35,336 bases of DNA from an uncultured Verrucomicrobiota bacterium (lineage in GTDB: Bacteria; Verrucomicrobiota; Kiritimatiellia; RFP12; UBA1067), in NCBI GenBank assembly GCA_946543025.1, contig CAMNLN010000001.1, positions 1 to 35,336 of the forward strand. The letters are read 5' to 3'. The notes beneath the pieces are model-generated. The model had not been told where the DNA came from. It was given only the letters and a program-made list of their open reading frames with translations, and did not search any database. Of the stretch, positions 25,676 to 32,910 are shown piece by piece (position 1 is the stretch's first letter; each line of letters opens with the position of its first letter). Position numbers and translations under genes: made by a program.

Positions 25676-26881
25676 TCACTTCTCACCCTTCAGCAGCTTT
25701 TCCAACGCGGCCGAAGGCGGCCCGCCGACAAGACGCCCCATCTCGTAGTACTGGCGGGCGGCTTCCACGCTCTCGCCCATCTGCAGGACAAGGTTGGCCA
25801 GGTTGTAGTAGGGAAGATAGGATTTGGGGTGCGTACGCATGGCCTTTTCAAGCGTGCGCCGCGCGGCGTAGTTGCTGCCCATGCCCGTCTGGGCGGCAGC
25901 CTTCAGCAAAAGCACGTTCAGGTCGTCCGGCTTCTCCTGCATCAGATCTTCGAGCAGCAGGTCGGCCGCGATGTAGTCCTTGTTGCGGACTTCGGCGAGC
26001 GCCGTCTTCAGGCGATACTTGAAGTCGGACGCGGACGGAGTCCCTGCCACAGGCACAGGAGGCCTAGACGCTGTCGGCTTTGGCTCGGACGGCTTGGATT
26101 CAGGAGCCTTGGTCTCAGGCGGCTTAGGTTCAGACGGCTGGGGCGCGGCCGCCTCAGTTGCGACGGCAGGCGGCTCGTCTGCCTTCGGCGGCGTGTTCTC
26201 GACCGGCCGTTCCTGTTTGGGCGGCGGCTCGGCCACCCTGATGTCCGCGATGTCAGGAGTATGTTTCGAGCTTTGGTCGTCCTGATTCGCCTTGTTGTCC
26301 TGCGCGACCTTGTCGCCTTTCGGCTCCTTGGAATCCTTGTTCTCCTTGTCGCCCTTCTCCTTAAGGTCCTGGGAATCCTTGGCCTTGGCCTCCGAATTGG
26401 CCGTGTCGTCCGTCTTGTCTTGGACATCCTTGGCCTTGGCGGCAGATTGTTCCTCTTCCGGTTCCTTGATGCCGTGCTTCTTGTTCCACTTCTTCTGGAG
26501 TTCGCGCGTGTCCGTCACGGAAACGGCGCGCTCGTTGTCGTTCACCTGCGCGAAGCGGATCGCGTCCATCGCGGCCACGCAGGCGGCCCGTTTGTTGCGG
26601 AGAGGCGAGAACTCGGCCGTCTCGGCCCGGCCGGGATTCTCGCGCTCCACGCGATCCAGTTCGCCCAGGGCGAGCCGATAGTTTTCCAAGGCCGTTTCGC
26701 CGTTGCCTTTCAGCGCCTCGTCCTCGGCGATCTCGATATAGTTGTTGGCCTCCTCCAGGAGGCGATGCAGCCTGAGCGGCTTCGAGGGATCGTCCTCCTT
26801 GCTGCCGAACGGCCAGTACCACGCCCCCTGCGCGAGCAGTGCCGCGCAGAGGGTCACGACCAGAAACAAGACATGTCGCAT
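25676..26881 (-). CDS. Secreted TPR protein with long charged and proline-rich linker
   Basis: The protein has 401 residues. A Sec signal peptide (about 1-20) precedes a helical region (about 30-110) with a TPR-like stretch (EAL.GNGETALENYRLALGEL). Residues about 125-285 are low complexity: first Lys/Asp/Glu/Gln-rich, then Pro/Lys/Ser-rich repeats of the E-P-K-P/S type. A C-terminal TPR block follows (about 290-395: YIAADLLLEDLMQEKPDDLNVLLL, then RRTLEKAMRTHPKSYLPYYNLANLVL and ESVEAARQYYEMGRL). TPRs bind partner proteins, and the extended linker could span the periplasm or cell wall. The ATG at 26881 was chosen because GAGG lies upstream and the signal peptide then begins properly. The gene lies 11 nt after the GH88 gene. 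Confidence 0.75.
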   Translation of the reverse strand: MRHVLFLVVTLCAALLAQGAWYWPFGSKEDDPSKPLRLHRLLEEANNYIEIAEDEALKGNGETALENYRLALGELDRVERENPGRAETAEFSPLRNKRAACVAAMDAIRFAQVNDNERAVSVTDTRELQKKWNKKHGIKEPEEEQSAAKAKDVQDKTDDTANSEAKAKDSQDLKEKGDKENKDSKEPKGDKVAQDNKANQDDQSSKHTPDIADIRVAEPPPKQERPVENTPPKADEPPAVATEAAAPQPSEPKPPETKAPESKPSEPKPTASRPPVPVAGTPSASDFKYRLKTALAEVRNKDYIAADLLLEDLMQEKPDDLNVLLLKAAAQTGMGSNYAARRTLEKAMRTHPKSYLPYYNLANLVLQMGESVEAARQYYEMGRLVGGPPSAALEKLLKGEK

Positions 26882-26892
26882 GCCACCCGTCC

Positions 26893-28899
26893 TCACTTGG
26901 AATCCTTTAGCCCGCGGGCGAACGCGCGTACGCATTCAAACCACTCGTCTGGCGTACGGAAGCGTCCCGCGCCCGTCCAGCCGGCGCCCACCCAGTAGGT
27001 GAACGTGGCCGACGGCTGCAGCAGATAGATGCAGTTCTCCGCGTCGGAGGCGACCACGGGGCGCGCCTCGCCGGGCGGCAGCACGATCGCCGTGAGGACG
27101 GATCCGTTCTCCTTGTCGTCCACACCCTCCGGCTCGAAGTTCGCGATGAAGCCATTCTCCAGGTCGACCTTGAGGATGCCGTCGTGCTGGCGCTTTGCGG
27201 AAATGTCGAGGCCCGGACCGATCATGCGCGCGGGCTGCTCGCCCTTCGGCGTCACGTCGAACCGCATGAACGGCGTCCCGACCGTGACCGTGCCGCGCAC
27301 GACGTACGTCTCGTACTCCAGCTCGAACACGGCCTCGGTCGCCGTCTTGGAGATGACGCGCTGCGCCTTCCAGTTCTTCTCGTGGAACCAGCCGTCGCGG
27401 TTCAACGCGCCGATGCCGCCGACGCCGCGCCCCTTCGCCACCTTGTAGTTGTCCATTCCCTTGCCGTGGTTCTTGTGGTAAGAGCCTTCCGAACCGTGCA
27501 GCCACTTCTCCAGCACCGGATACGGCACGCACTTGTTGAACAGGTCGAAGCCGCTCGAGACGAGGCCCTGCCCCTTCGGCGCAGGCTCCATGATCACGGG
27601 GCCGTACGCGCGCATGCCGAAGTGGTCGTTCTCCCAGTAGAAGTCGTCCATGCGGTAGGGCGCGTAGCCACAGTCTACCGCCGCCACCGGGAGCGGCTCA
27701 AGACGGCTGAAGCGCAGCAGGGCCTCGAGGAAGTAGTAGTCCGCGTAGTTGAGGGGCACGTCAACCTCGCTGTTGCCCGGCTTGTGGCCGACGGAATGCA
27801 TCAGCAGGAAGTCGCCGTTCTCGCCCTGCTTGGCGAAGTAGGCGGACGAGGCCATCGCCGTAAGCATCTTCACGGCGGCGGCGCGGTACTTCGCCGCCTT
27901 CGACGGAGGTGCGAACGCCTGGAGCTCGAGGAGCGCGCTCGCGGTGACCGCAGAGGCTGAGACGTCGCGCTCCTCTCCGGGGAAGGAGAAGTCCCACCAG
28001 GAGATGCCGTCCTCGGGGAGGTTCGGCTCGTCGAGCCAATAGTCCGCCGCGCTCATCGCGCGCTCGAGGTATTTCTTCACGCGCGTCTCGCGATACATCA
28101 TGGTGAAGCCGTAGATGCCCCAGGCGTGCCCGCGCGCCCAGGTGCCCTCGACGTTGCCGCCCTGGCCGGAATAGTGGGCGCGCACGCGGCAGGTGACCGG
28201 ATCATAGTCGAGGATGTGGTAGGCGCTGCCGTTCGGACGGTAGTGGTGCGCGTCCGTGACGTCGGCCTGACTGCGCGCGATCTTGTCCGACTTCGGATCG
28301 CCGCCGTTCTTCGCGTCCCACTCGAGGAGCTCGAGGTTCATCATGTTGTCGATGATCACGATGTACTTCGTGCCGAAGTGGCCGCCGCCCTTCTTGGGCG
28401 AGTTCCAGCTACGGATGAGGCCGAGCTTGTCGTCGTAGCGCGTGCGGAGCGCGGCGGAGGTGTCGTGCAGAAACTCGGCGTAGCGCTTGTCTCCCGTGAG
28501 GCGAAGGCCGTTGCCGGCAGAGCAGTAGGTACGGAAGCCCACGTCATGGTTGCTCGCGTCGTGGCGCAACGGCTCGATCAGCCGTTCGGTGTAGGCCGCG
28601 GCCTGCTCCTTCCAGAACGGGTCTTTCGTGTACTCGTAGAGATACCACAAAGAGCCGGGGAAGAATCCGCTGCACCAGTCCTTCGGCGGGATGACGACAA
28701 GCTTGCCGTCCTGGAAGCGCTTCGGGAACCTGTCCGGCTCCTGCGCCTTCATCGCCTCAAGCAGGGCACGGTAATGGTCCGTCGCCTTCGCGAAGATGGA
28801 TGGCAGCTGCGCCGCAAGCGTCGCCTCGTCGGCCGGGACGGCGGCCTGCGTCGCAAACGAAACCGCCGCGACAAGAGTAGCAATCATGAGGTTCTTCAT
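26893..28899 (-). CDS. Secreted GH88 unsaturated glucuronyl hydrolase fused to a DUF4861-like domain
   Basis: The protein has 668 residues with a Sec signal peptide (about 1-20). Residues 30-395 form an alpha6/alpha6 barrel of GH88, which hydrates and releases the unsaturated uronic acid left by polysaccharide lyases. The two key aspartates are Asp119 in NHDVGF and Asp184 in IIDNMMNL, and WARGHAWGIYGF is family-typical. From about 405 a second domain starts with YRMDDFYWENDHFGMRAYGP, the pattern of DUF4861, known from pectin and rhamnogalacturonan gene clusters of gut bacteria. Fusing the two suggests action on lyase products of pectin-like or uronic polymers; this is inference. The start has AAGGAG and a promoter. 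It heads the nine-gene unit, although the genes after it are envelope genes. Confidence 0.88.
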   Translation of the reverse strand: MKNLMIATLVAAVSFATQAAVPADEATLAAQLPSIFAKATDHYRALLEAMKAQEPDRFPKRFQDGKLVVIPPKDWCSGFFPGSLWYLYEYTKDPFWKEQAAAYTERLIEPLRHDASNHDVGFRTYCSAGNGLRLTGDKRYAEFLHDTSAALRTRYDDKLGLIRSWNSPKKGGGHFGTKYIVIIDNMMNLELLEWDAKNGGDPKSDKIARSQADVTDAHHYRPNGSAYHILDYDPVTCRVRAHYSGQGGNVEGTWARGHAWGIYGFTMMYRETRVKKYLERAMSAADYWLDEPNLPEDGISWWDFSFPGEERDVSASAVTASALLELQAFAPPSKAAKYRAAAVKMLTAMASSAYFAKQGENGDFLLMHSVGHKPGNSEVDVPLNYADYYFLEALLRFSRLEPLPVAAVDCGYAPYRMDDFYWENDHFGMRAYGPVIMEPAPKGQGLVSSGFDLFNKCVPYPVLEKWLHGSEGSYHKNHGKGMDNYKVAKGRGVGGIGALNRDGWFHEKNWKAQRVISKTATEAVFELEYETYVVRGTVTVGTPFMRFDVTPKGEQPARMIGPGLDISAKRQHDGILKVDLENGFIANFEPEGVDDKENGSVLTAIVLPPGEARPVVASDAENCIYLLQPSATFTYWVGAGWTGAGRFRTPDEWFECVRAFARGLKDSK

Positions 28900-28926
28900 T
28901 TCGTCTCCTTCTCTCTGACGGGCAGA

Positions 28927-28956
28927 AGTATATCATGGATTCGCGTGCCCGCGCAA
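28927..28956 (-). promoter_or_regulatory. Promoter of the GH88-to-lpxC-like unit
   Basis: TTGCGC, 18-nt spacer, TATACT with a TGA extension on the minus strand. The -10 ends 28 nt before the GH88 ATG, with AAGGAG between. It is back to back with the CPBP promoter. Confidence 0.6.
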
Positions 28957-28963
28957 CCACCCG

Positions 28964-28993
28964 TTGCCAATCGGCCTCTTCCTTTAGTATACT
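28964..28993 (+). promoter_or_regulatory. Promoter of the CPBP protease gene, leaderless arrangement
   Basis: TTGCCA, 18-nt spacer, TATACT. Only six bases (28994-28999) separate the -10 from the ATG at 29000, so transcription should start at the ATG. No ribosome site is present. Confidence 0.65.
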
Positions 28994-28999
28994 TGCGCC

Positions 29000-29719
29000 A
29001 TGCTTCCTTCCCGCTACAACCTGATTCATGCTCTCGCGGCGACGGCCGTTCTGCTGACGGTGGTCTTCTGGCAGGGCGTCGCCCCCTTCTGGCAGCAGTT
29101 CGTCTACGGGCTCGCCGTGCCGATGACGCCCTCCGTCATGCTGCAGACCTTTCTCCTCACGGCGGCACTGTTCGGCACGCTCTGGCTGGTACTGTGGGCA
29201 TCCTCGCTCTTGGCCGGTCTCAAATCCACGAATGCCACGGCCGACCGCATGCCGCTGCGCGCCGCCGTCGCCCTCGCCGCGCGCTGGTCGCCGCTGATCA
29301 TCGCCGTCGCCCTCGGCCTCAACTGGCTCTGCGCCGCCGGCATCGAGCGGTTCGCGGGAGTCGAGCCGTCCGACCAGGAACTCGTCAAGTGCTTCACGGA
29401 CAGCTCCACGCCCCTGGGCTTCCGTCTCGCCCTTGGATTCCTCGTCCTTTTCGAGGCACCGCTTTTCGAGGAGCCGCTGTTTCGCGGCGTGCTGTTCCGG
29501 GGTTTCGCGGCGGCACTTCCCGTCTGGGCGGCGATGGCGCTCTCCGGCGTGCTTTTCGCGATCGTACACGTGAACGCGGCGTCCTTCCTCGCGCTCTGCT
29601 TCCTCGGCTGTGCGTTCGCCGAGCTCTACCGGCGCACCGGCACGATCCTCGCGCCGATGACGGCCCACGCCCTCTTCAACGCCGCGAACCTCGCCCTTCT
29701 GCCGTTTGTCGCGCCCTGA
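29000..29719 (+). CDS. CPBP-family intramembrane glutamic protease
   Basis: This 239-residue protein has six or more hydrophobic segments. The three CPBP (CAAX-protease and bacteriocin-processing) motifs are present: Glu157-Glu158-x3-Arg162 in FEEPLFR, His190 in FAIVHVN, and His223-x3-Asn227 in TAHALFNAAN. All residues thought to be catalytic are kept, so it should be an active membrane protease. Targets in bacteria are mostly unknown and none is suggested by context. The ATG is six bases after a TATACT -10 with no ribosome site, pointing to a leaderless mRNA. It stands alone, followed within 4 nt by the yebC promoter. Confidence 0.88.
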   Translation: MLPSRYNLIHALAATAVLLTVVFWQGVAPFWQQFVYGLAVPMTPSVMLQTFLLTAALFGTLWLVLWASSLLAGLKSTNATADRMPLRAAVALAARWSPLIIAVALGLNWLCAAGIERFAGVEPSDQELVKCFTDSSTPLGFRLALGFLVLFEAPLFEEPLFRGVLFRGFAAALPVWAAMALSGVLFAIVHVNAASFLALCFLGCAFAELYRRTGTILAPMTAHALFNAANLALLPFVAP

Positions 29720-29722
29720 CGG

Positions 29723-29751
29723 TTGCCAACGCGGCCGAAATCTGCTAGAAT
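29723..29751 (+). promoter_or_regulatory. Promoter of the yebC-VOC-murCB unit
   Basis: TTGCCA, 17-nt spacer, TAGAAT with a TGC extension directly before the -10. It is the best-formed promoter in the window. AAGGAG at 29775-29780 and the yebC ATG follow. Confidence 0.7.
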
Positions 29752-29787
29752 ACGCCGAAACTTTTCAAAACCATAAGGAGACTATCA

Positions 29788-30555
29788 ATGTCAGGTCACA
29801 GCCACTGGGCCACAATCAAGCGCGCGAAAGGCGCGGCCGACGCGAAGAAGGGCAAGATCTTCTCGAAGCTCGGCAAGGAAATCACAATCGTCGTGAAGGC
29901 CAAGGGCGGCGATCCGAACACCAACCCCACGCTCCGCACGCTCATCGCGAAGGCGAAGGCGGCCCAGATGCCGAACGACAACATCGACCGCGCCATCAAG
30001 AAGGGCACGGGCGAACTCGAGTCCGCCGCGCTCGTCGACGCCACCTACGAGGGCATCAAGGGCGGCATCGCCATCGTCGTCACCGTGCTTACCGACAACA
30101 AGAACCGCGCCGCCGCCGAAGTCGGCAACGTCTTCAAGAAGAACGGCACCGAGCTCGCCAAGCAGGGCAGCGCCGCGCGCCTCTTCGACCGCATGGGGCA
30201 GATCATGATCCCGGCCGCCGACGGCCTCGACGAGGACAAGGTGATGGAAGTGGCCCTCGAGGCCGGCGCCGAGGACGTCCTTTCCGAGGACGGCGGCTTC
30301 ACCGTCAAGTGCCAGCCCTCCGACTTCACCGCCGTGCTCGAAGCCATCAAGGGCGCCGGCATCGCGGTTGACGAGGAAAACTCCGAGGAGCGCGCCCTCA
30401 TCCCCAACATGACCGCTCCCGTAGACGACGTCGCCGTCGCCAAGGCCATCAACAAGTTCGTCGAGATGCTCGAGAACCTCGAGGACGTGCAGGACGTCTA
30501 CACCAACATGGAGACGTCGGACGCCGTGGACGCCGCGCTCGAAGCCGAGGGTTGA
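29788..30555 (+). CDS. yebC: YebC/PmpR/TACO1-family protein
   Basis: This 255-residue cytoplasmic protein opens with the hallmark GHSHWATIKRAKGAADAKKGKIFSK region and keeps the RAIKKGTGE and YEG motifs. YebC members were described as DNA-binding regulators, and the mitochondrial relative TACO1 and several bacterial YebC proteins help translation through difficult (for example proline-rich) stretches. The length is close to the usual 240-250. The start has AAGGAG 7 nt upstream. It is followed after 4 nt by the VOC gene. YebC often neighbours ruvC in other bacteria; that link is absent here. Confidence 0.95.
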   Translation: MSGHSHWATIKRAKGAADAKKGKIFSKLGKEITIVVKAKGGDPNTNPTLRTLIAKAKAAQMPNDNIDRAIKKGTGELESAALVDATYEGIKGGIAIVVTVLTDNKNRAAAEVGNVFKKNGTELAKQGSAARLFDRMGQIMIPAADGLDEDKVMEVALEAGAEDVLSEDGGFTVKCQPSDFTAVLEAIKGAGIAVDEENSEERALIPNMTAPVDDVAVAKAINKFVEMLENLEDVQDVYTNMETSDAVDAALEAEG

Positions 30556-30559
30556 TCCC

Positions 30560-30922
30560 ATGAAGCTCGAACACGTCGGCTACAACGTCGCCGAGCCCCA
30601 GAAGCTCATGGACTGGTGGTGCGCGAACCTGGGATTCAAGCAGGTTCATCCCGCGTTCATCGTGGACTCCACCGGACAGATGGCCATCGAGTTCTACAAC
30701 AACCCGGCCGCGCCTGTCCCCGACTGGGCGAACATGTCGCCGCTCGCGATGCACATCGCGTTCCTGTCGGACGACGTCGACGCCGAGGCCAAGCGCCTTG
30801 TGGCCGCCGGCGCCACCTTGCTCGAGACCGTCCACAAGGACGGCTTCGACATGGTGATGCTGCGCGATCCGTTCGGCATGGCCATCCAATTCGTGAAACG
30901 TGGGAATCCCATCCTGCTGTGA
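30560..30922 (+). CDS. VOC-fold (glyoxalase-like) protein
   Basis: This 120-residue single VOC domain starts MKLEHVGYNVAEP and ends in a DPFGMAIQFV line typical of the glyoxalase/bleomycin-resistance/dioxygenase superfamily. Expected metal positions are His5, Glu44 and His65, but the fourth, usually Glu, is Gln110. Metal binding may therefore differ or the protein may not be an enzyme. Its reaction cannot be named. The stop is in GTGA with the start of murC-murB, so it is coupled to peptidoglycan synthesis genes, although the functional link is unclear. Confidence 0.8.
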   Translation: MKLEHVGYNVAEPQKLMDWWCANLGFKQVHPAFIVDSTGQMAIEFYNNPAAPVPDWANMSPLAMHIAFLSDDVDAEAKRLVAAGATLLETVHKDGFDMVMLRDPFGMAIQFVKRGNPILL

Positions 30923-32907
30923 AAAGGATCCACTTCCAGGGAATAGGCGGCGTCGGCATGGCCGGCGTCGCTTTTCTTTTGAAGCGACGCGGCCACATGG
31001 TGACCGGCTGCGATAAATATGCCACGCCGCGTACCCGCTGGCTGGAACGGAACGACATCCCCGTCGCGGTCGGGCACTCCCCTTCCCACCTCGCCGGCAT
31101 CGACGAGCTTGTCGTCACGCCCGCCGTCCCGAAGGACGACCCCGAACTCGCCGCCGCGAAGGGTCTGTCCCCTCAGATCCGCATCCGCTACCGCGGAGAG
31201 GTCCTGGCGGAGATCGTGAACGCCTCCGACGGTATCGCCGTCTGCGGTACGCACGGCAAGACGACCACCGCCACGTTCACCGCCCGCCTGCTGAAGGCAC
31301 TGGGGACAGACCCTTCCTGGTGCATCGGCGGAGAGACCGGCGCGATGCCCGTCGCCAACGTGGGGACAGGCCCTTTCGTCGTCGAGGCGGACGAATCCGA
31401 CGGCACCTTGGCGCTCTACCGCGCGCATACGCTCGTCGTGACGAGCATGGACTATGACCATCCCGAGCACTTCAAGACCGTCGCCGAATATCGCGCCTGC
31501 TACGCCGCCGCCATGGACGCGGCGGAAGATGTGATCAAGGCGTGGGAACTCGACGCCGCCGACTGGCCCGAGCTCGACCGTCTCGTCGTCGGGCGGCACA
31601 ACGTGATGAACGCGCGCGCGGCCATCGAGGTGGCGCTTCGGCGCGGCTACTCCCGCGCCGCCATCGCCGCCGCCCTCCCGTCGGCTCTCGCCGAGCTCCC
31701 TGATCGTCGCTTCGAGCGCGTCTGGCCTCCGCGCGACGCGCAATCCTCAATCAATCTTCAATCCTCGATCGCGGTCTTCACCGACTACGCGCACCACCCC
31801 GCCGAGCTGAAGTGCGCGGTCGGCATGGCGACGGAACTGAAGCCCAAGCGACTCCGCGTCCTTTTCCAACCGCATCGCTACTCCCGCACGAAGGCACTCC
31901 TGAACGCGTTTCCCCCAGCTTTCGCCGAGGCGGACGAGGTGGTGCTGATACCGGTCTATCCTGCCTTCGAGGACCCCATCCCAGGCGGCGACATCGCCGA
32001 CCTCTACAAGTCTTTCCGAGAGGATTGCGCGCCCACGCGACCGCCAATCCTCGCCCGCAGCGCAACCGAAGCCTGGCGGCATGTCTTCCTTTCGGCCCAG
32101 CCGGGCGACCTGATCCTGCTCGCCGGCGCCGGCGACATCATCAACCTCGTTCCGCAAGTTCAACGCGATCTCGCGGTGCGGGACATTCGACAGCCGGTAT
32201 TCATGGAGCTTGCGCCCTATTCTTTCTTCCGTACCGGCGGCGTCACGCTTGGCGGCGGCGAACGCGTGATCGTCGGCATGGGCTCGAACACCTGGTTCAG
32301 CGACTGCACCAGCGACATTGAGATCGTCCGTGCGCCGACGGGCACGTCCGCCGCCCTTCCCGGCGCCTCCCTGCTCGCGACGCATCCGGACCTGGCGTTC
32401 ATGGCCGGCATCCCCGGCACGGTCGGCGGCTGGGCAAGGATGAACGCCGGCGCGTTCGGCGATTCTTTCGGCAACCACGTGGAATACGTGATCGCGGACG
32501 GCAAGAAGATTCCGCACGACGCATGCGGCTTCGGCTACCGAACGTCTGCCATCCAAGGGCTGATTACCGAAGTGGGATTGAAAGCCGCGATCCACGGCGC
32601 CCAGGACGAGAAAGCCGCCAAGGATTATCTCGCGCGGCGGAAGAAATTCCCGCCCCGCACCTGCGGCAGCGTGTTCAAGAACCCGTCGCCGGACACGCCC
32701 GCCGGCAAGCTGCTTGACGAGGCCGGAGCAAAGAGCCTGCGCGTGGGAGGGGCCTGCGTCTGGAGCGAACACGCGAACGTGATCGTAGCGGGCGAGGGTT
32801 GCACGTCCTCGGACATCCTTGCGCTTGCGCGCCTCATGGCGCGCGCGGTCTTTTTCCGTTCGGGCGTCCGCCTCGAACCCGAAATCCGCGGCCTCGAGGT
32901 CTGGTAG
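30919..32907 (+). CDS. murC/murB: Bifunctional MurC-MurB fusion, compact form
   Basis: This 662-residue enzyme would reduce UDP-GlcNAc-enolpyruvate to UDP-MurNAc (MurB) and add L-alanine (MurC) in the cytoplasm. MurC (about 1-425) has IHFQGIGGVGMAG, GTHGKTTT (110-117), EADESDG, GRHNVMNA, DYAHHPAE and QPHRYSRT. MurB (about 427-662) has PYSFFRTGG, GMGSN (453-457), AGIPGTVGG, MNAGAFG, Tyr540-Arg541, GSVFKNP with the proton-donor Ser584 and a C-terminal LEPEIR. Both halves look trimmed. The MurC middle domain is only about 45 residues between TSMDYDH and GRHN. In MurB about 10 residues separate PYSFFRTGG from GMGSN, and about 40 separate GSN from GIPG, where 30 and 60 or more are usual. The start is GTG in GTGA with the VOC stop. 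Short nucleotide repeats lie inside the MurC part. The 3' end lies 3 nt from convergent glnN. Confidence 0.9.
   Translation: MKRIHFQGIGGVGMAGVAFLLKRRGHMVTGCDKYATPRTRWLERNDIPVAVGHSPSHLAGIDELVVTPAVPKDDPELAAAKGLSPQIRIRYRGEVLAEIVNASDGIAVCGTHGKTTTATFTARLLKALGTDPSWCIGGETGAMPVANVGTGPFVVEADESDGTLALYRAHTLVVTSMDYDHPEHFKTVAEYRACYAAAMDAAEDVIKAWELDAADWPELDRLVVGRHNVMNARAAIEVALRRGYSRAAIAAALPSALAELPDRRFERVWPPRDAQSSINLQSSIAVFTDYAHHPAELKCAVGMATELKPKRLRVLFQPHRYSRTKALLNAFPPAFAEADEVVLIPVYPAFEDPIPGGDIADLYKSFREDCAPTRPPILARSATEAWRHVFLSAQPGDLILLAGAGDIINLVPQVQRDLAVRDIRQPVFMELAPYSFFRTGGVTLGGGERVIVGMGSNTWFSDCTSDIEIVRAPTGTSAALPGASLLATHPDLAFMAGIPGTVGGWARMNAGAFGDSFGNHVEYVIADGKKIPHDACGFGYRTSAIQGLITEVGLKAAIHGAQDEKAAKDYLARRKKFPPRTCGSVFKNPSPDTPAGKLLDEAGAKSLRVGGACVWSEHANVIVAGEGCTSSDILALARLMARAVFFRSGVRLEPEIRGLEVW
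31161..31172 (-). repeat. GGGGACAGACCC motif, copy 1 (inverted)
   Basis: GGGTCTGTCCCC on the plus strand, the reverse complement of GGGGACAGACCC, lies in the MurC coding region (codons for GLSPQ). It is inverted relative to copy 2, 130 nt away. Confidence 0.6.
31302..31313 (+). repeat. GGGGACAGACCC motif, copy 2
   Basis: TGGGGACAGACCC inside MurC, coding GTDP. It is an exact reverse complement of copy 1 over 12 bases. Confidence 0.6.
31362..31373 (+). repeat. GGGGACAGGCCC motif, copy 3
   Basis: TGGGGACAGGCCC inside MurC, coding GTGP. It differs from copy 2 at one base and lies 60 nt (a whole number of codons) downstream. Confidence 0.6.
31741..31768 (+). repeat. CAATCYT-like microsatellite in the MurC linker
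   Basis: CAATCCT, CAATCAATCTT, CAATCCT form an AT-rich degenerate tandem run in otherwise GC-rich DNA. It codes QSSINLQSS just before the conserved DYAHHP motif, a place where MurC proteins normally have only a short connection. Confidence 0.55.
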
Positions 32908-32910
32908 CCG

